Source: Amycolatopsis thailandensis (lineage in GTDB: Bacteria > Actinomycetota > Actinomycetes > Mycobacteriales > Pseudonocardiaceae). Taken from it: 43,620 nt of DNA. The first letter of the stretch is position 1; each line of letters opens with the position of its first letter. A model generated the notes under the pieces. The model was not told where the DNA came from. It did no database searches and saw nothing but the letters and a program-made list of their open reading frames with translations. Shown here piece by piece: positions 23,107-30,918 of the stretch. Both the position numbers and the translations under genes were made by a program. The stretch spans positions 1 through 43,620 of the forward strand of contig NZ_NMQT01000119.1 of the NCBI RefSeq assembly GCF_002234405.1, given 5' to 3'.

Positions 23107-24738
23107 TCACTGCCTGGCGCGTTGCTTGATCCTCGAAGTGAGCTCCTGGACCTGGTCGTAGATGCGCCGTCGTTCGGCCATCTCCTTGCGGATCTTCTTG
23201 TCCGCGTGCATGACGGTCGTGTGGTCGCGGCCGCCGAAGGTCTGTCCGATCTTCGGCAGCGACATGTCGGTCAGTTCGCGGCAGAGGTACATCGCGATCT
23301 GACGAGCTGTCGCGAGCGCCTTCGTCTTCCCGGGCCCGCAGAGGTCGTCGAGGGTCACGTCGAAGAACTCGGACGTGACGCCCATGATGGTCGGCGCGGT
23401 GATCTCCGGCGCGTGCGAGTCCGGGATGAGGTCCCGGAGCACGATCTCGGCGAGTGCGACGTCGACCGGTTGCTGGTTCAGCGACGCGAAGGCGGTGACG
23501 CGGATGAGCGCGCCTTCGAGCTCCCGGATGTTCGCCTCGACGCGCGATGCGATGAACTCCAGCACCTCGCCTGGAACCGCGAGCCGGTCTTGCGCGGCCT
23601 TCTTGCGGAGGATCGCGATCCGGGTTTCGAGTTCGGGTGGCTGGATGTCGGTGATGAGGCCCCACTCGAACCGCGTGCGCAGCCGGTCTTCCAGCGTTTC
23701 GAGGCGCTTGGGCGGGCGGTCGGAGGAGACGACGATCTGCTTGTTCGCGTTGTGAAGGGTGTTGAAGGTGTGGAAGAACTCTTCCTGCGTACCTTCTTTG
23801 CCTTCCAGGAACTGGATGTCGTCGACGAGCAGGATGTCGATGTCGCGGTAGCGGCGCTGGAAGGCGACCTTGCGGTCGTCGCGCAGCGAGTTGATGAAGT
23901 CGTTGGTGAACTCTTCGGTCGACACGTACCGCACACGCATGCCGGGGAACAGCCGCTGGGCGTAGTGCCCGACGGCGTGCAGCAGGTGGGTCTTCCCGAG
24001 TCCGGACTCTCCCCAGATGAACAACGGGTTGTACGCGCGTGCCGGTGCTTCGGCGACGGCGACCGCGGCCGCGTGCGCGAAGCGGTTCGACGCACCGATG
24101 ACGAAGGTGTCGAACGTGTACTTCTCGTTGAGCTTCGTCTTCGACGTCTGCGGCTGGGCCGGCGCGGTGTAGGGCTGGCCCGCGATCGGCTGGCCGGAGA
24201 ACGTCGGCCAGATCTCGGTCACGGCGGCGAGGGCCTCGCCCTCTTCGTCGACTTCTTCATCGCTGTCGTCGCCGTCGTTCAGGCTGTTGTCCACCGGCTG
24301 CTGCCGCGGCGGCCTCGGCTTCGGAGGCTCGGGCCGGGGCCTGGTCGGGGACAGCATGCCGTCACCGTCGGGCAGCGGAGGACTCCCCGGCATCGGGCCG
24401 GAACCGTTTTCCACCCGACCGGGTGAAGGGTCATAGCGAGGGCCGGGCGCGGGGGGCGGCATCGAGGTGTGCGTCTCGGTGCTGTCGACCTTCACCGCGA
24501 GGGAGACCGCGCGGCCGAGCCGGCGCGAGAGGGCTTCGGTGATCGCGCCGCGGAGGGCGCGTTCGATCGCTTCCTTGGCGAAGTCGCTGGGGGCGGCGAG
24601 GAGCGCGGTGCCGTCGAGCAGGCCGATCGGCCGGGTCACCCGCATCCAGGCGCGCTGCTGCGGGGAGAGGGTGCCATCGGACAGCTCGCGCACGACCTGT
24701 TCCCAGATGACGCCAAGATTGTGCTGGTGATCGGACAC
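23107..24738 (-). CDS. dnaA: Chromosomal replication initiator protein DnaA
   Basis: 543 residues from a GTG at 24738. Domain I (1 to about 86, LGVIWEQVVRELSDG...) is followed by a long Pro/acidic domain II (about 87-200). The AAA+ domain III has Walker A GESGLGKTH (243-251), Walker B ILLVDDIQFL (Asp306/307) and the FEWGLITDIQPPELETR region. Domain IV has the DNA-binding signature GRDHTTVMHA (503-512). It recognises the 9-mer boxes in the adjacent oriC and melts the origin. It lies right of oriC on the minus strand, so it is read towards the origin. DnaA boxes upstream of its start (24845-24865) suggest autoregulation. Confidence 0.99.
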   Translation of the reverse strand: MSDHQHNLGVIWEQVVRELSDGTLSPQQRAWMRVTRPIGLLDGTALLAAPSDFAKEAIERALRGAITEALSRRLGRAVSLAVKVDSTETHTSMPPPAPGPRYDPSPGRVENGSGPMPGSPPLPDGDGMLSPTRPRPEPPKPRPPRQQPVDNSLNDGDDSDEEVDEEGEALAAVTEIWPTFSGQPIAGQPYTAPAQPQTSKTKLNEKYTFDTFVIGASNRFAHAAAVAVAEAPARAYNPLFIWGESGLGKTHLLHAVGHYAQRLFPGMRVRYVSTEEFTNDFINSLRDDRKVAFQRRYRDIDILLVDDIQFLEGKEGTQEEFFHTFNTLHNANKQIVVSSDRPPKRLETLEDRLRTRFEWGLITDIQPPELETRIAILRKKAAQDRLAVPGEVLEFIASRVEANIRELEGALIRVTAFASLNQQPVDVALAEIVLRDLIPDSHAPEITAPTIMGVTSEFFDVTLDDLCGPGKTKALATARQIAMYLCRELTDMSLPKIGQTFGGRDHTTVMHADKKIRKEMAERRRIYDQVQELTSRIKQRARQ

Positions 24739-24844
24739 CTGCCTGACTCCCCTCCCCTCATTCGGTGCGTGCGTGAGATCACTCAGCGGCCCGAAACGCC
24801 GGGTCGAGCGTCATCATGGCCCGATCGGCTCATGCGCACAGCAA

Positions 24845-24865
24845 ATATCCACATAGTTGTCCACA
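24845..24865 (+). promoter_or_regulatory. DnaA boxes upstream of dnaA
   Basis: ATATCCACA (24845-24853, one mismatch to TTATCCACA) and a perfect TTGTCCACA (24857-24865), 12 bases apart, lie about 107-127 bases before the dnaA start. This is the usual place for DnaA autorepression. The 602-base gap 24739-25340 otherwise holds the promoters and leaders of dnaA and rpmH; I see no gene in it. Confidence 0.7.
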
Positions 24866-25184
24866 GCTGTGCACTAATGTACGGCGACCCGCGGTGAGCC
24901 CACCTGCGGGATCGACGTATGCCGACGGGACGCCTCCACATCCCCAAGGACACCCGGGCGCCTGCACCGTTCCACCTCGGCGAAAACCCGGGAGGGGCAC
25001 GCTAACAAGCCCCGCTCGTTGCCACAAGGCATCCTCGCGCGCAAGCATTTCACGGTGTATGGCGTGTTGCCATTCGATGCCCGCGCGTCGTCGGTGATCA
25101 CTCTCCCGGTACGGTCGCGGTCCGTGGTCGAGGGGGTGCCTGACGGGCCCTCGCGGTGGGTGCGTACCCTCGTAAGGTCTCCCG

Positions 25185-25190
25185 TATACA
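25185..25190 (+). promoter_or_regulatory. Possible -10 element of the rpmH promoter
   Basis: TATACA stands out in GC-rich sequence 150 bases before rpmH; no convincing -35 hexamer is found 16-18 bases upstream. It would give a leader of about 145 bases. Confidence 0.25.
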
Positions 25191-25340
25191 GCGGGGGCGT
25201 TTCGCGTGCCCACGTTGTCGTCGCTCGACGTGACGAGGCCACACGTTGGTAGGAGACACCAGAGACTGCCGTGCGTCAGCACGACACGCCAGGAACGGGT
25301 CGAACCGTTCCCGGCGGCCGAGAAACAGGAGAAGTTAGTC

Positions 25341-25484
25341 GTGAGCAAGGGTAAGCGCACCTTCCAGCCGAACAACCGCCGCCGCGCCCGGGTCCACGGA
25401 TTCCGGCTGCGCATGCGGACCCGCGCCGGCCGGGCCATCCTGGCGGCTCGCCGTCGCAAGGGCCGCGGCGCGCTGTCCGCCTGA
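25341..25484 (+). CDS. rpmH: 50S ribosomal protein L34
   Basis: 47 residues from a GTG at 25341, with AGGAGA 8 bases upstream. The very basic sequence SKGKRTFQPNNRRRARVHGFRLRMRTRAGRAILAARRRKGR is the complete L34, including the conserved tail RAGR..LAARRRKGR. L34 is a small protein of the large subunit. It heads the plus-strand block rpmH-rnpA-yidD-yidC-khpB that diverges from dnaA, an order conserved in most bacteria. A longer open frame to 25206 is non-coding leader. Confidence 0.98.
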   Translation: MSKGKRTFQPNNRRRARVHGFRLRMRTRAGRAILAARRRKGRGALSA

Positions 25485-25507
25485 TCCGGCCGCCGTCGAG
25501 GGACGTC

Positions 25508-25918
25508 GTGCTGCCGGCCGCCGCGAGGTTGCGGCGCAGTGAGGATTTCCGTGCCGTGATGCGGCGTGGGGCCAAGGCAGGCAGGCGCCGCCTCGTCGTC
25601 CATGCGTTGACCACGGACCCGCCCGATGCCGCCGAAGCGGCGCGGGCGGGTTTTGTGGTGAGCAAGGCCGTCGGCAATTCGGTGGTGCGCCACCGGGTGA
25701 GCCGCCGATTGAGGCATCTCGTTTCCGACCGGATCGGAACACTGCCGCCGGGGAGCTCGTTGGTGATACGGGCACTACCCCCGGCCGCGGACGCGTCCAG
25801 CGCGGAACTCGGCTCGGATCTCGACGCGTCGTTGCGGCGCCTCGGGCTGTCCGGGCACTCCGCCGTCGCCGGGAAGTCCCGCCAGACGCGACCCCCCGAC
25901 AACGGATCAGCGGTGTAA
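25508..25918 (+). CDS. rnpA: Ribonuclease P protein component
   Basis: 136 residues from a GTG at 25508, 23 bases after rpmH. The N-terminal LPAAARLRRSEDFRAVMRRG is the standard opening of RnpA. The RNR motif is seen as AVGNSVVRHRVSRRLRHL, the basic helix that contacts RNase P RNA. The protein assists the catalytic RNA in maturing the 5' ends of tRNAs. The C-terminal about 25 residues are a polar, species-specific tail. It is co-transcribed with rpmH and yidD (gap of 4 bases to the next ATG). Confidence 0.96.
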   Translation: MLPAAARLRRSEDFRAVMRRGAKAGRRRLVVHALTTDPPDAAEAARAGFVVSKAVGNSVVRHRVSRRLRHLVSDRIGTLPPGSSLVIRALPPAADASSAELGSDLDASLRRLGLSGHSAVAGKSRQTRPPDNGSAV

Positions 25919-25922
25919 CGGC

Positions 25923-26228
25923 ATGCGAGCCACCGAGAACGAGACCACCGAAGACGCCCGGCCCGGCCCGGTGGCATGGGTGTTGCTCCTGCCCATCAAG
26001 CTGTACCGCAAGGCGATCTCCCCCTTCCTTCCTCCGGCGTGCCGGTTCTACCCGAGCTGTAGCGCGTACGCCGTCGAGGCACTGACCCGGCACGGCGCCG
26101 GCCGCGGCACCTATCTCGCGGTCCGGCGCTTGCTGCGCTGTGGCCCGTGGACCATGCCCGGCCGCGATCCGGTACCCGAGACGTTCTCGTGGCGCCACCG
26201 CCGACCTGAAACACCGATCGAGGAGTAG
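25923..26228 (+). CDS. yidD: Membrane protein insertion efficiency factor YidD
   Basis: 101 residues. The family core is clear: LLLPIKLYRKAISPFLPPACRFYPSCSAYAVEAL followed by RHGAGRGTYLAVRRLLRC and the C-terminal GGxDPVP-like GRDPVPETF. The Cys residues in CRFYPSCSAY are conserved. YidD is a small amphipathic protein at the inner face of the membrane that aids YidC-dependent insertion. It lies between rnpA and yidC with very short gaps, as in most bacteria. Confidence 0.95.
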   Translation: MRATENETTEDARPGPVAWVLLLPIKLYRKAISPFLPPACRFYPSCSAYAVEALTRHGAGRGTYLAVRRLLRCGPWTMPGRDPVPETFSWRHRRPETPIEE

Positions 26229-26232
26229 CTCA

Positions 26233-27336
26233 GTGCTCGACTTCATCTACTACCCCGTGTCCTTCATCTTGTGGTGTTGGCACAAGGTCTTCGGGTTCGT
26301 TCTCGGCGAGTCGAACGCGATCTCCTGGATCCTCGCGATCATCTTCTTGACGTTCACGGTCCGCGGCATCATGTTCAAGCCGTTCGTGAACCAGGTCCGG
26401 TCGATGAAGAAGATGCAGGACTTCGCGCCGGAAATGAAGAAGATCCAGAAGAAGTACGCGAACGACCGGCAGCGCCAGGCGATGGAGATGCAGAAGCTCC
26501 AGAAGGAGCACGGCGTCAACCCGCTGGGCAGCTGCCTGCCGATGCTGCTCCAGATCCCGGTCTTCATCGGTCTGAACCACGTCCTGCGGATGTTCACGAT
26601 CAACCCGTACGGCGGCCCGAAGACCGAGAACTACTTCTTCACCCAGGCCGGTGTCGACTCGTACGTCCACGCCAAGATCTTCGGTGTCACCCTCGGCGAC
26701 GCCATCTACACCGGTGTCGGAATGGTCAGCGGTGGCAACACGGTCGCCGGCTTCCACTGGGGCGTCGCCCCGGTCGCGATCCCGCTGATGATCGTCGCCA
26801 GCATCGCCACGCACCTCACCGCGCGGCACTCGGTCCAGCGCCAGAACCCCGAGTCGGCCACCCCGCAGACCGCGATGATGAACAAGCTGACGATGTACAT
26901 CTTCCCGCTCGGTGTCCTCGTCTTCGGTGCGCTGTTCCCGGTCGGCCTGCTCTTCTACTGGCTCGCCAACAACGGCTGGACCCTGATGCAGCAGCGTCTC
27001 GTCTACACGCGGATCGACAAGGAAGAAGAGGCCCGCAAGGAAGCCGAGAAGGAGAAGCGCGCGAACCTCGGCCCGAAGCCGGGTCAGAAGCCGACCGCGC
27101 CGCGCCCCGGCCAGAAGCCGGTCCAGCAGAAGAAGAACAAGCCGTCCGCCGGCGGTCAGGTGAAGAAGGCGGGCTCGCCCCACGGCTTCGCCCAGACCGG
27201 GTCTGCCACCGCGGCGGCGAAGGACACCACGAACGCAGCAGCCGAGCCGTCGACGAACGGCTCGAAGGAGAACGGCGCGGAGACGCCCGGTCTCATCTCG
27301 GACTCGACTAAGAAATCGGGCCGGAAGCGTCGCTGA
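26233..27336 (+). CDS. yidC: Membrane protein insertase YidC (Oxa1 family)
   Basis: 367 residues from a GTG at 26233, with GAGGAG upstream. The upstream in-frame extension only reads through yidD. Five membrane segments are visible: the N-terminal IYYPVSFILWCWHKVFGFVL, then WILAIIFLTFTVRGIMFKPF with the conserved groove arginine (Arg44), PMLLQIPVFIGLNHVL, the VAPVAIPLMIVASIATHL region, and FPLGVLVFGALFPVGLLFYWLANN. A cytoplasmic coiled-coil hairpin (MKKMQDFAPEMKKIQKKYANDRQRQ) separates TM2 and TM3. The long Lys/Pro/Gln-rich C-terminal tail probably contacts ribosomes. It inserts membrane proteins alone or with SecYEG. Confidence 0.97.
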   Translation: MLDFIYYPVSFILWCWHKVFGFVLGESNAISWILAIIFLTFTVRGIMFKPFVNQVRSMKKMQDFAPEMKKIQKKYANDRQRQAMEMQKLQKEHGVNPLGSCLPMLLQIPVFIGLNHVLRMFTINPYGGPKTENYFFTQAGVDSYVHAKIFGVTLGDAIYTGVGMVSGGNTVAGFHWGVAPVAIPLMIVASIATHLTARHSVQRQNPESATPQTAMMNKLTMYIFPLGVLVFGALFPVGLLFYWLANNGWTLMQQRLVYTRIDKEEEARKEAEKEKRANLGPKPGQKPTAPRPGQKPVQQKKNKPSAGGQVKKAGSPHGFAQTGSATAAAKDTTNAAAEPSTNGSKENGAETPGLISDSTKKSGRKRR

Positions 27337-27366
27337 CGCCGATCCGGGCTGGAGAGGAGACCAACA

Positions 27367-27924
27367 ATGGCGGAGACGATCGACACGATCGACGCCGAGG
27401 AGAACAGCGCGGCCGAGGTCGAAGGCGCCGCTGAAGAGACCGGTCGCAAGGGAGGTGTCGACGACGACGTCCTCGTGAAGGAGGGCGACATCGCCGGTGA
27501 CTACCTCGAGCGGTTGCTCGACCTTCTGGACTACGACGGCGACATCGACCTCGATGTCGAGGCGGGCCGAGCGATCGTCAGCATCGACGGTGGCGAGGAT
27601 CTGGAGAAGCTCGTCGGCCCGCGCGGCACCGTCCTCGAGGCGCTGCAGGAGCTGACCCGGCTGGCGGTCCAGCAGGAGACCGGTTCGCGGAGCCGTCTGA
27701 TGCTGGACATCGCGGGCTGGCGCGCGGACCGTCGCGAGGAGCTTCGCGAGCTCGGCCGCTCGACAGCGGAGACGGTGGTCTCCTCCGGCGAGCGTGTCCG
27801 GCTCCAGCCGATGAGCCCGTTTGAGCGGAAGGTCGTGCACGACGCGGTCGCCGCCGTCGACGGGGTCAAGAGCGAGAGTGAAGGAGAAGACCCGAAGCGC
27901 CGGGTCGTCATCTTCCCCGCCTGA
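27367..27924 (+). CDS. khpB: KH/R3H RNA-binding protein KhpB (Jag)
   Basis: 185 residues. An acidic N-terminal stretch (1 to about 35) replaces the Jag-N domain of Firmicutes. The KH domain spans about 40-115 (GDYLERLLDLLDYDGDIDLD, GGEDLEKLVGPRGTVLEALQEL), with GPRG in place of the usual GxxG. The R3H domain follows (LQPMSPFERKVVHDAVA, with Arg and His four apart). It binds RNA and affects cell-wall synthesis and division in other Gram-positive bacteria. It is the last gene of the rpmH operon, followed at once by a strong terminator. Confidence 0.93.
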   Translation: MAETIDTIDAEENSAAEVEGAAEETGRKGGVDDDVLVKEGDIAGDYLERLLDLLDYDGDIDLDVEAGRAIVSIDGGEDLEKLVGPRGTVLEALQELTRLAVQQETGSRSRLMLDIAGWRADRREELRELGRSTAETVVSSGERVRLQPMSPFERKVVHDAVAAVDGVKSESEGEDPKRRVVIFPA

Positions 27925-27938
27925 CAGTCCTCTTGAGA

Positions 27939-27976
27939 GAAGCGGCCCGCCGGTCTTCCGGTGGGCCGCTTCTTTG
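27939..27976 (+). terminator. Terminator of the rpmH-khpB operon
   Basis: A 15-bp stem (GAAGCGGCCCGCCGG at 27939-27953 with 27958-27972; one G-T pair), a four-base loop TCTT, then TTT. It lies 15 bases after the khpB stop. Confidence 0.9.
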
Positions 27977-28002
27977 TTATCAGGGTGAATTACACGCGTG
28001 GG

Positions 28003-28016
28003 GTTTCACGTGAAAC
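28003..28016. promoter_or_regulatory. parS site (ParB-binding centromere)
   Basis: GTTTCACGTGAAAC is an exact match to the 14-base palindromic actinobacterial parS. It is located in the rsmG upstream region. Confidence 0.93.
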
Positions 28017-28033
28017 GCGCGAGCCGAGTGGAG

Positions 28034-28042
28034 TTGTCCACA
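28034..28042 (+). promoter_or_regulatory. DnaA box between two parS sites
   Basis: A perfect TTGTCCACA lies 18 bases after the first parS and 57 bases before the second, in the rsmG-parAB leader. It may link DnaA to rsmG/parAB expression. A single site could also be chance. Confidence 0.45.
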
Positions 28043-28098
28043 ACTTCGGTCTGTCTCCCCGCTTTGCGGTCGGCGTCATGGACAATCAGCTGGAGCGC

Positions 28099-28112
28099 GT
28101 TTCACGTGAAAC
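28099..28112. promoter_or_regulatory. parS site (ParB-binding centromere)
   Basis: A second exact GTTTCACGTGAAAC palindrome, 24 bases before the rsmG start and 96 bases from the first site. Confidence 0.93.
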
Positions 28113-28135
28113 GGCGTCGAGATTGAGGAGCGAGA

Positions 28136-28816
28136 GTGAGCTTGGACGGGGTCGCCGCATCGGTACGGAGTGCGGCGTCGGAAGTGTTCGGAGACCGCGT
28201 CGAGCAAGCTGCCGGCTATGTCGAACTCCTGGAGCGTCACGGCGTCGAGCGCGGGCTCATCGGACCCCGTGAGGTCGACCGGCTCTGGGAGCGCCACGTC
28301 CTGAACTCGGCCGTGATCGGCGAGCGGATCCCCGACGGCGCCCGCGTGGTCGACGTCGGGTCGGGCGCCGGGCTTCCGGGCGTACCGCTCGCGATCAGCC
28401 GACCGGACCTCGATATCGTTCTGCTCGAACCGATGGCCCGCCGGGTCGACTGGCTGGCCGAGGTTGCCGAGAAGCTGGAACTCCCCATCACCGTTGTCCG
28501 CGGGCGCGCGGAAGAGCGGCAGGTACGCGAGGAGCTCGGTGGCGCGGATGTCGTCACCGCCCGGGCGGTCGCTCCCTTGGCCCGGCTCGCGAACTGGTGC
28601 CTCCCGCTCGTGCGTTCGCAAGGAACTCTGGTCGCCCTCAAAGGAGCGAGCGCCGGAGAGGAAATCGAACGCGATCGCGTCGCCGTCCGGAAGGCCGGCG
28701 GCGGAGAGCCGGAAGTCTTCGAGTGCGGCACGAAAGTGCTTGAAGTCCCCAGCACGGTCGTCGTGATCCACCGTCTGCCCCCGAAACCGTCGCGACAGCG
28801 TGGCAGGCGCAGCTAG
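28136..28816 (+). CDS. rsmG: 16S rRNA (guanine-N7) methyltransferase RsmG
   Basis: 226 residues from a GTG at 28136, with GAGGAG upstream. The SAM-binding motif VVDVGSGAGLPGVPLAI (71-87) and the LLEPMARRVDWLAEVAEKL and VVTARAVAPLARLANWCLPL segments are characteristic. RsmG methylates N7 of G527 (E. coli numbering) in 16S rRNA; its loss gives low-level streptomycin resistance in other species. It stands just before parA as in mycobacteria and Streptomyces, flanked by parS sites on both sides. The C-terminus ends in a basic tail (KPSRQRGRRS). Confidence 0.96.
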   Translation: MSLDGVAASVRSAASEVFGDRVEQAAGYVELLERHGVERGLIGPREVDRLWERHVLNSAVIGERIPDGARVVDVGSGAGLPGVPLAISRPDLDIVLLEPMARRVDWLAEVAEKLELPITVVRGRAEERQVREELGGADVVTARAVAPLARLANWCLPLVRSQGTLVALKGASAGEEIERDRVAVRKAGGGEPEVFECGTKVLEVPSTVVVIHRLPPKPSRQRGRRS

Positions 28817-28820
28817 TCCA

Positions 28821-28834
28821 GTTCCACGTGAAAC
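28821..28834. promoter_or_regulatory. parS-like site before parA
   Basis: GTTCCACGTGAAAC has 13 of 14 bases of parS (one T to C change). It lies between rsmG and parA, 47 bases before the parA start. A functional, perhaps weaker, ParB site is likely. Confidence 0.75.
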
Positions 28835-28880
28835 AACGCAGAACGACTCCCACGTCTAATACAGAGGAGGCTCGAGACCG

Positions 28881-29810
28881 GTGACTCCCCCACCGTCCGA
28901 CCCTGCGAGCACCGGCCACGAGCTCGGCTGGACGCCCATCGCCGAAGAAGCCGTCCGCGCGGCCAGCGTGCTGCATCCCAAGGAGGGCGCGCTCCCCCGG
29001 CCGAACCGCCGGCGTGTGCTGACCGTCGCCAACCAGAAGGGCGGCGTCGGCAAGACGACGAGCACGGTGAACCTCGCCGCCGCCCTGGCTGTCCACGGGC
29101 TCAAGACGCTCGTGATCGACCTCGACCCCCAGGGCAACGCGAGCACGGCGCTCGACATCGACCACCGCTCCGGCACGCCGTCGATCTACGAGGTGCTGAT
29201 CGGTGAGGTCTCGCTCGCGGAGGCGGCGCAGCAGAGTGAGCAGTCGTCCAACCTCTACTGCGTGCCCGCGACCATCGACCTCGCCGGTGCCGAGATCGAA
29301 CTCGTCTCGATGGCGTCGCGCGAGATGCGACTCAAGGAGGCGCTGTCCTCCGAGATCCTCGACGAGATCGGCGTCGACTACGTCTTCATCGACTGCCCGC
29401 CGTCGCTCGGTCTGCTGACCGTCAACGCGATGGTCGCCGCGCAGGAGGTGCTGATCCCGATCCAGTGCGAGTACTACGCGCTCGAAGGTCTGGGGCAGCT
29501 GCTGAGCAACATCGAGCTCGTCCAGGCGCACCTGAACCGCGAACTCAGCGTCTCCACGATCCTGCTCACCATGTACGACGGCCGGACGAAGCTGGCCGAT
29601 CAGGTGACGAACGAGGTCCGGAACCACTTCGGGGACACTGTTCTTAAGACCGTCATCCCGCGCAGTGTGAAGGTCTCCGAGGCGCCCGGCTACGGGCAGA
29701 CGGTCCTCGCGTACGACCCGGGTTCCCGGGGCGCGATGAGCTACGTGGACGCGGCGAAGGAGATCGCCCAGCGTGGGGTGGAGATGAAAGAAAGGAGCGG
29801 TACGGCATGA
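28881..29810 (+). CDS. parA: Chromosome-partitioning ATPase ParA
   Basis: 309 residues from a GTG at 28881, with GGAGG 10 bases upstream. An N-terminal extension of about 44 residues precedes the deviant Walker A NQKGGVGKTTSTVNLA (51-66). Then come VIDLDPQGNASTAL, VFIDCPPSLGLLTVNAM and the ADP/DNA-binding C-terminal half (KTVIPRSVKVSEAPGYGQTV...). ParA drives movement of ParB-parS complexes on the nucleoid and, in actinobacteria, attaches to polar DivIVA-linked partners. The stop overlaps the parB start (ATGA), so translation is coupled. Confidence 0.97.
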   Translation: MTPPPSDPASTGHELGWTPIAEEAVRAASVLHPKEGALPRPNRRRVLTVANQKGGVGKTTSTVNLAAALAVHGLKTLVIDLDPQGNASTALDIDHRSGTPSIYEVLIGEVSLAEAAQQSEQSSNLYCVPATIDLAGAEIELVSMASREMRLKEALSSEILDEIGVDYVFIDCPPSLGLLTVNAMVAAQEVLIPIQCEYYALEGLGQLLSNIELVQAHLNRELSVSTILLTMYDGRTKLADQVTNEVRNHFGDTVLKTVIPRSVKVSEAPGYGQTVLAYDPGSRGAMSYVDAAKEIAQRGVEMKERSGTA

Positions 29811-30832
29811 GCGAGCGCAGAGGGGGGCTCGGGCGCGGGCTCGCCGCCCTGATCCCGACCGGCCCGCCGCCGGGCTCCGCGGCACCGGCCGAGAACGGTT
29901 CGGCCGCGGTCCCCGCTCCCCCGGCCGGTTCGCCGGGGCCGTCCGGTCCGGACGACAAGGGCTGGTTCGCGGCCAACGGCGCGGCGGGTTCGCAGGGCGG
30001 CACGGTGGCGGGCGCGGTCTACCGCGAGGTGCCGGTCAGCCAGATCAAGCCGAACCCGAAGCAGCCGCGGCAGGTCTTCGACGAGGACGCGCTCAACGAG
30101 CTGGAGCACTCGATCCGCGAGTTCGGGCTCATGCAGCCCATCGTGGTCCGGGAGCTCGGCGCCGACGAATACGAACTCGTCATGGGCGAGCGGCGGCTGC
30201 GCGCGTCCCAGCTGGCGGAGCTGGAGGCGATCCCGGCGATCGTCCGGCAGACCGCCGACGAGGCGATGCTGCGCGACGCGCTGCTCGAGAACATCCACCG
30301 CGTTCAGCTCAACCCGCTCGAAGAGGCGGCCGCGTATCAGCAGCTGCTCGACGAGTTCGCGGTCACGCACGAGGAGCTGGCCGGCCGGATCGGGCGCAGC
30401 CGCCCTGTCATCACGAACACGATCCGCTTGCTCAAACTCCCCCTCGCGGTCCAGCGGCGGGTCGCCGCCGGGGTGCTTTCGGCGGGCCACGCGCGGGCGC
30501 TGCTCTCTCTCGAAGACGCCGACAGTCAGGAAGAGCTGGCCGCGCGGATCGTCGCGGAGGGTATGTCGGTCCGCGCGACCGAGGAAGCCGTCACGCTCAA
30601 GAAGAGCGAAAAGCCGGCCAAGCCGAAGCCCGCTCCTCGCAAGCCGATCCAGGCGCCTGGTCTTCAGGAACTGGCGAACCGGCTTTCGGACCGCTTCGAC
30701 ACCCGCGTGAAGGTCGACCTCGGTCGCCGTAAGGGCCGCATCACGCTCGAATTCGGCTCGGTGGACGATCTTGAACGCATCGTGGCGTTGATGGACGAAA
30801 ATCAGGCAAAACAGACACGTGAAACCGATTAG
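29807..30832 (+). CDS. parB: Chromosome-partitioning protein ParB (CTPase clamp)
   Basis: 341 residues. The N-terminal RRGGLGRGLAALIP box that contacts ParA is present, followed by a Pro/Gly-rich linker (about 17-65). The CTP-binding domain contains PNPKQPRQVF, MGERRLRAS (GERR) and LLENIHRVQLNPLEEA (ENxxR). The helix-turn-helix that reads parS follows (THEELAGRIGRSRPVITNTIRLLKL). The C-terminal dimerisation domain ends LERIVALMDENQ. It loads at the nearby parS sites and spreads as a sliding clamp. It overlaps parA by four bases. Confidence 0.97.
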   Translation: MSERRGGLGRGLAALIPTGPPPGSAAPAENGSAAVPAPPAGSPGPSGPDDKGWFAANGAAGSQGGTVAGAVYREVPVSQIKPNPKQPRQVFDEDALNELEHSIREFGLMQPIVVRELGADEYELVMGERRLRASQLAELEAIPAIVRQTADEAMLRDALLENIHRVQLNPLEEAAAYQQLLDEFAVTHEELAGRIGRSRPVITNTIRLLKLPLAVQRRVAAGVLSAGHARALLSLEDADSQEELAARIVAEGMSVRATEEAVTLKKSEKPAKPKPAPRKPIQAPGLQELANRLSDRFDTRVKVDLGRRKGRITLEFGSVDDLERIVALMDENQAKQTRETD

Positions 30833-30918
30833 GGATTACCCCAGGTCGTTTTGTCACGGTGACGATAGCTGTGTGATGACGAAGATGTGACGCTGAGTGC
30901 TTGAACTGGGGGGCAAGT

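Noticed and set aside
30811..30824. CAGACACGTGAAAC near the parB stop as a parS site
   Set aside because: Only the right half matches; four mismatches in the left arm.
30854..30864. GTCACGGTGAC palindrome between parB and the HAD gene
   Set aside because: Short and without an adjoining recognisable promoter; likely chance at this GC content.
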